From assembly GCF_041146395.1 (NCBI RefSeq), contig NC_091010.1:50488001-50552000 (forward strand): a DNA stretch of 64,000 bases, read 5' to 3'. The notes under the pieces were generated by a model, which saw only the letters and a list, made by a program, of their open reading frames with translations, searched no databases and was not told the DNA's origin. This document shows, piece by piece, positions 59,187 to 64,000 of the stretch. A program made the position numbers and the translations under genes. The DNA comes from Eulemur rufifrons. Its lineage: Eukaryota; Chordata; Mammalia; Primates; Lemuridae. How positions within the stretch are numbered: the first letter of the stretch is position 1; each line of letters starts with the position of its first letter.

Positions 59187-59288
59187 AGAAAGAAAGAGAG
59201 AAAGAAAGGAAGAGAGGAAGGAAGGAAGAGAGGAAGGAAGGAAGAGAGGAAGGAAGGAAGAGAGGAAGGAAAGAAAGAGAGAAAGAAA
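59187..59288. repeat. Purine-only (GAAA/GGAA) repeat with 16-bp period
   Basis: Core units of 'gaggaaggaaggaaga' repeat about four times and are flanked by 'gaaagaaagaga'-type units on both sides. The strand is purine only over ~100 bp, a candidate for triplex (H-DNA) formation. Minus frames here read Ser/Phe/Leu/Pro low complexity. Confidence 0.9.
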
Positions 59289-59569
59289 CGCTCCCTCTTG
59301 AGGGAGGGGAGAAGAGAATACTGGAAGGCCCGAGGTTGAGGAAGGAGAAGCAGGGGTGTGTCCCTGGAGATGTACGGGGACAGCCGGAGAGCTGGGTTCT
59401 CCACTCCCTGGGGCTGCCATGTGTCCTTTTCTGGGTTTCTGGTCCTGGTGCTTGAAATGACCATTGGGTCAGCTTTGTTAGACAGCAAGGCTGGGCTCCC
59501 CCTCTTTCATCTCGTAGCTGCTCCGTTTGGAAGCAGCAGCGTCTTGCTTACACAGCAGAAAGCTCTGGC

Positions 59570-59765
59570 TGCAACCACTGCTCGCGCGATGTGAGACAGG
59601 TTGTTTAATCTCACCATAGATCAGTGTCCTCATCTGAAAAACGAGGTTCATCATGTATACCTCATAGCATAGTTACGAGGAGTAAATAAGAAAATGTGAT
59701 GAAGTGCTTAACAGAATGCCTGGCACGTCGTAAGAGCTCCGTAAATGCTAGCTGTTATTACTAAC
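59570..59765 (+). mobile_element. MIR SINE
   Basis: 'gtgtcctcatctgaaaaacg', 'tgaagtgcttaacagaatgc' and the tail 'cgtcgtaagagctccgtaaa'. Several CpGs remain in this copy. Confidence 0.85.
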
Positions 59766-61299
59766 CTGGCGTGCGCTACCTGGTTTTGTTCATTATCTTT
59801 CGATATTTTATCTCCCTGTAGGCAGGAGGCAGGCAGTAGCATCTTTCTTCCTCTTGGTGTCTGTAGTATGTTCAGATAGTATGTGTGCAAAAAGACACAT
59901 TAGCAGAGAGCTGTCAGGCAGGTTAACATCCTAGCTGTCTGGCCTTTGCTCTTCCCTCTCAATGTTTCAGGCACCCCAAAGCTTCATCCACTGCGGAATA
60001 ATTCTAGCTGCAGAGAAGCCATGCTAGGACTCGAGCCAATGCCAGGAGGCTCCCTGGGGGTGAGGAGGCACATGGAGTTCTAATTACAGCCGGGGATTCA
60101 GTCCCATCCCTGCATTCCTAAGGGATGCCCCTCACCACGCATCAACCATTTCATTGGCAGCCCCCTTTATCATGCTTAAACCCCAAGACAGTGCAGGGCC
60201 TGGTCCCCCAGGAAGGACCAGGGCAGTGGTGGGGGTATTTTATGCTCTGGAGGTACAAAAGTATTTAAGCTGAACAAGTCACTTAAATAACAGCATTATC
60301 TGCTGCTTCCCCTTCAGTGTTCCAGACAGATAAAGATAAAATAGCTGAGGTAATTGTGGAGATGGAGTGTCGCTGGCAAATGATCTGAGCAGAAAGACCA
60401 TTTCCAGAGACAGATGGAGTGGAGGCTCCGGTAATTTTTCTTGAATCACGTTTAAAGTGGCACAGTCTGAAAACCAATTCAGCAGGAGCACTGTGTGGAG
60501 GGTCGAGGTCCACCTCCACTTTGAAAATATGAAAGCCCTGTGAAGCTTGCTGGTGACAAAGGAAGGAAGATATTCCCCAAATGACCAGCACAGGAGCTTG
60601 ATGGTCACCCCCTGGGGAATTCCAGCCACGCAGCACTGGGTACCGATTGCCGATTGCCGATGTGTAATTGCTGGGGAATCTGGCAAAGCTGCCCTCTGGG
60701 CTTGGCTTAATTCCAGAGTCTGGGGTGGGATGGTCCAGATAAGGGCAGGATCAGGAAAGTGCCCCAGGGGACCTCTGTGTTCATGACTCGGATTGCTTGG
60801 GGGCATGAAGGCAATGCACTCTAGGAACCTGGCACTTTGGAGCTTGAATACGCTGCCAGTGTCCTTGGGCCCCGTGCCAGCCTTGTGGTGGGAGAGCAAG
60901 TGTTTGGGGACTTCTCTCAACTCACTCTCAACCTGCTAATGAAGGAAGTAATGGGCTCTGAAGGTTAAATGACATCTTGTAGGACACTCTGCAGCTACTG
61001 AAAACCATGTTGTCGAAAAACTATCTACAACATGGGGGGAAGATTCATGATATTTTGCTAGGGGCAAAAACAGACTACAAAACAGCCTGCAAGTATGCTC
61101 CCAGGATTTGTTTAAAAAATTGTATAGACACACGTATGCAAAGAAAAAAAATGACTGAAAAGACAGCTAACATATATTTTTAGATTTTCACCTTTGACAC
61201 TTTCTACATTTTCCAGATTTTCTACAACAGACATGCATTTGTTTGGCAATGAAAGAGATATTAAAATTATATTTTGCATTCATACAGTATTTATAGTTT
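59766..61299. other. Intergenic, unassigned; contains (CCGATTG) triplet repeat
   Basis: A short tandem 'accgattgccgattgccgat' lies at 60642-60661. The minus strand is open for 213 codons at 60279-60920, which I do not support as a gene (see findings). Confidence 0.4.
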
Positions 61300-61510
61300 T
61301 AAGAGCTTTTAACATACATATTTTCGTTTGATTCTCCTGACAGTTTTGTGCATTAGGTAGAGCAGTTATTCTCATCTTGCAGATGAGGAAATTGAGGTTC
61401 AGAGCAAATCAGGGACCTGAAGAATGTGCCACTTGGCTTGTGAGACACTGAGCCAGAGCTGGAATGGAAATCTTGTGCATTCCAGTTTAGTGTTCTTTCC
61501 ACTGCATGTT
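61300..61510 (-). mobile_element. MIR SINE, antisense
   Basis: 'catcttgcagatgaggaaat', 'tgaggttcagagcaaatcag' and 'tgttctttccactgcatgtt' in reverse MIR order. Confidence 0.8.
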
Positions 61511-61774
61511 AGGGGTATGGAAATAAGCCAATCAATGAGGTCTGCCCCATAATTGAGGTCCTAGCTGGTGTCCCTTCCCCAGGAATGCTTTCCCTGGTCC
61601 CCTAGCTGAGACCAGTGTCCTTCGTTACGTGCTGTCTGACACACACTAGGTGTGCAATAAATGACTATTACTATCAGGAACAGGCCAATGGTGACTGTCA
61701 GGGTGGGGAGGGGAGTAGATTTAAAATCTCAGAATGACTGGTTTTGAGAAACAAGTTCATTCTTTTCTGCGTTG

Positions 61775-61920
61775 TCCAGTGGGGTAGCCACTGGCTATTT
61801 AAATTTGAATGTAAGCTGATAAACATTAAGTAAGATTAAACATTTGGTTCTTCATTCACCTTAGTCACATTCTAAGAGCTGCAGCCCCATGTGGCTGTAC
61901 CGAGTGGACAGTGCAGACGT
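61775..61920. mobile_element. hAT element fragment, MER33-related
   Basis: 'gtagccactggctatttaaa', 'tttggttcttcattcacctt' and 'tgtaccgagtggacagtgca' resemble the element at 40460. Confidence 0.6.
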
Positions 61921-61964
61921 AGAACATTCCCATCCTCACAGAAGGGCCTGAGCAGGGCTGTTCT

Positions 61965-62155
61965 GCACTGTTTATCTCCCTTTGTGATGAGATGTTTATT
62001 CGTCCAGTTGTTACTGGATCCACGTCTGTTCCTGCACTGATTGTAAAGTCCACGAGGGCAGGAGCATGGCTGTCTGCTCTCCTCCCTATCCCCAGCGCAG
62101 AGCACAGTCTTGCTTGACACATGGCAGTTGCTTAGCGAATATCTGTGGGATGGTT
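61965..62155 (+). mobile_element. L2 LINE 3' end, sense
   Basis: 'tgattgtaaagtccacgagg', 'gcaggagcatggctgtctgc' and 'ctatccccagcgcagagcac' are the L2 3' UTR in sense order. Confidence 0.75.
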
Positions 62156-62169
62156 TCCACTGCTCTGGA

Positions 62170-62660
62170 ATAAAGTCCATATACCCTAGCTCGGCTTCCT
62201 AGGCCCTGTGTAAAGTGGCCTGGTTCCCCCAGCAAGCTCCCTCCAACATTCTTCCTCATCTCCAACCATCCTGTTGCCCCACATTTCTTTCAGTTCCTTG
62301 GATAACCCATTCTCTCTTGCCACTGAGCCTTTGCACATGCTGTTCCATCTGCCTGCAGCACCCTTCCTCCACCACAACCTGTGGCTGGCTCCTCACCTTT
62401 CGTGTCTGAGGGTTAAAGATCTCATCTCCCTGCCTCCAGGCAGCCTTTCTGGGCTCCCAAGTCTGGGTTAGCTGCTCCTGCTGGCGCTCCGACAGCACCT
62501 GTACCTGCCCCGTTAGCACACTGTTGTGTGACGTCTCCTAAGGTCTCTGCCTCTTCAGCTGGATCATGAGCTCCCTGGGGCAGAGGCTGCGTCTGTTTTA
62601 CTCACCGTCAGACCTCCTTGTGCTGTATCAGTGCCTGGTGCAAAGCAGTCAGGGGCTCAA
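62170..62660 (+). mobile_element. L2 LINE ORF end and 3' UTR, sense
   Basis: 'gagcctttgcacatgctgtt', 'ccatctgcctgcagcaccct', 'gatcatgagctccctggggc' and 'gtatcagtgcctggtgcaaa' run in order from ORF end to tail. It is the second L2 tail in a row. Confidence 0.8.
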
Positions 62661-62664
62661 AAAC

Positions 62665-62800
62665 TGTTTATTGGGAACCCGTTCTGTGCCAGGCCCATGC
62701 CAGGCACTGGGAATACATTAGTGGACAAAAGAAACATGGTCCCTGACTTTGAGGGTCTTCTTTAATCTTTAGAGCTTTGCAGGATGTTTGTTGAATGAAT
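62665..62800 (-). mobile_element. L2 LINE 3' end, antisense
   Basis: 'caggcactgggaatacatta' and 'gaaacatggtccctgacttt'. It sits tail to tail with the sense L2 that ends at 62660. Confidence 0.75.
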
Positions 62801-63081
62801 AAAGGACAGAAGCTGTGTCTGATGAGACTGGCCTGTCTCAGGAGGTGGTGATTTCTCTGATGCTGGAGCTGCCGGAGCAAAGTCAGGGAAGAGCTGGGAG
62901 GGGTCTCTGCATTGACTAGGCTCTAGCCACTAGGGCAGTGGCTTCCATGATGGTGTGTGGGGGAGCCCGAAGAGAGGCCTCTCCCAGGGAGTGTGTGTTT
63001 AAATGACTTCTGGGTCATTTTGAGGTTTTAAATCTACCCCTCTCCACAGCCCTGAGAATCACTGCTAGAATGTTCCTGATA

Positions 63082-63305
63082 ACAATAGCCATTGCTTATT
63101 GCATGCTTGGTGTGTGTCAGGCCCTATTGTTGTGCCTTATACACATGAACTTGTTTTATCCTCTTAACCACCCTACATGGGTGGTACAATTAGCATCCCG
63201 ATTTTACAGATGAGGACACAGAGAGGTAAAACAGCTTGCCCAAAGCCACCCAGCTAATGAGTGATGGAACCAGGCAGTCTGTCTTCTGATATGTGCTCCT
63301 GGTCA
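63082..63305 (-). mobile_element. MIR SINE, antisense, near full length
   Basis: 'gcttattgcatgcttggtgt', 'gattttacagatgaggacac' and 'cagcttgcccaaagccaccc' are well preserved. An A-run follows at 63357-63373. Confidence 0.9.
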
Positions 63306-63714
63306 CTGAGCTAAAGTCTGCTCAGAGGGTGCATGTCTCAGGTGGGTTGAGGCAGGAAAAAAAAAAAAAAAAGATTGAGAAGCACTCTAGTGGTGAGTTG
63401 GACGAACCTGGGGATTCCCTCTACCTCTGAGCCTTGTGCTCTAGAGCTTACATTAGCTGTTACCCATGAAATCATTCCAGAGTGTCCCAAAGCAGGATAC
63501 AGTCCTGTGCTACATTTGGTGGCCCAGACTGTACATGACTCTGGGCTGGGAAAGACCAGGGGGTGGATGGAGGGACGGGAGGAAGTGTGAGTGCTCTGGG
63601 GCAGGAAGGACAGCATGAGGACCTGGCACAAGTGGGTCCAGCACTTGGGGAGCTGGGCATGAAGTGAGTTTCTGTGCATGCTCTAAAAAAGGCTTGGGCC
63701 TGTCATCATTGATT

Positions 63715-63960
63715 TTTCATGGAGGTATTGAGCACCTACTGTAGTCCAGGCACTGTGCTAGGTGCTAAGTGCATAGTGTGAGCGGAATACACCCGGTCTC
63801 CACACTCAGAGTTCACAGTCTGATGAGGGAAACAGACAGCAGTTAGATTATTATACAAGTGAGTAAATAACCAAGGGAGATAAGGGATCTGAAAGGAAAG
63901 GAACATGCTTCTTGGGAACATATAACAGAGGACTCTCACTTGAGCTTCCCATGGGTAGGG
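63715..63960 (-). mobile_element. L2 LINE 3' end, antisense
   Basis: 'gaggtattgagcacctactg', 'ccaggcactgtgctaggtgc' and 'aaacagacagcagttagatt' in reverse L2 order, up to the window edge region. Confidence 0.85.
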
Positions 63961-64000
63961 GAGAGCAGGTTAGGGACAGCCTCTCTTCAAAGTGCTGTTT

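Noticed and set aside
59015..59488. 157-codon minus frame with Ser/Phe/Leu repeats
   Set aside because: It is produced by the purine/pyrimidine microsatellite at 59187-59288.
43720..64000. First exons of the next gene (SORCS3 in human order)
   Set aside because: No signal peptide, CpG island promoter or recognisable exon was seen. The gene is probably beyond the window.

Overview
This is a vertebrate nuclear DNA window from a strepsirrhine primate, most likely a lemur. It has no bacterial or viral organisation. It carries spliced coding exons with GT/AG borders, dense MIR, L2 and L1 remnants, and Alu copies. One Alu has the extra internal block and right-arm wording I associate with lemur Alus. 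A small TTAA-bounded piggyBac-like element fits the same lineage. The species call is an inference from repeats.

One protein-coding gene is supported. Four plus-strand exons (887-991, 36119-36238, 38529-38662, 42728-42836) join in frame and encode 155 residues, then a stop. The peptide is charged coiled coil followed by a glycine-rich tail, and I recognise it as the C-terminal end of the cilia and flagella protein CFAP58 (CCDC147). The exons are separated by introns of about 35.1, 2.3 and 4.1 kb. Clustered AATAAA signals near 43393-43419 are the likely 3' end. The remaining ~20 kb is intergenic; in human the next gene downstream would be SORCS3, but none of its exons is seen here.

Almost everything else is repeat history. 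The first ~31 kb, inside the long intron, holds an old antisense L1 (3233-5463), the piggyBac-like element (7278-7595), a pair of ~100 bp direct repeats (8309 and 9197), a young antisense L1 tail with a perfect 15-bp target duplication that splits a MIR (11532-13085), a MER33-type hAT element (21393-21713), nested L1 pieces (22080-23200; 26990-28035) and a full-length Alu (28271-28569). Near 32.4 kb lies a small LINE reverse-transcriptase relic whose peptide does not read like mammalian L1 or L2. The last intron contains a MER1-type hAT element with a perfect 8-bp duplication. Downstream of the gene, 46.9-51.2 kb is a complex antisense L1 mosaic in which the same L1-into-L1 junction occurs twice. 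A 3'-truncated 5S rRNA retropseudogene lies at 56.2 kb. The final 3 kb is mostly L2 and MIR.

No operon-like system, CRISPR array, intact transposase or novel multi-gene system is present. The most interesting items are the divergent LINE relic, the duplicated L1 junction, the tailless 5S retrocopy, the piggyBac-like element and a filler insertion inside a MIR. Repeat boundaries are by eye and usually good to about 10-20 bp, except where a target duplication fixes them. Family names are from memory.
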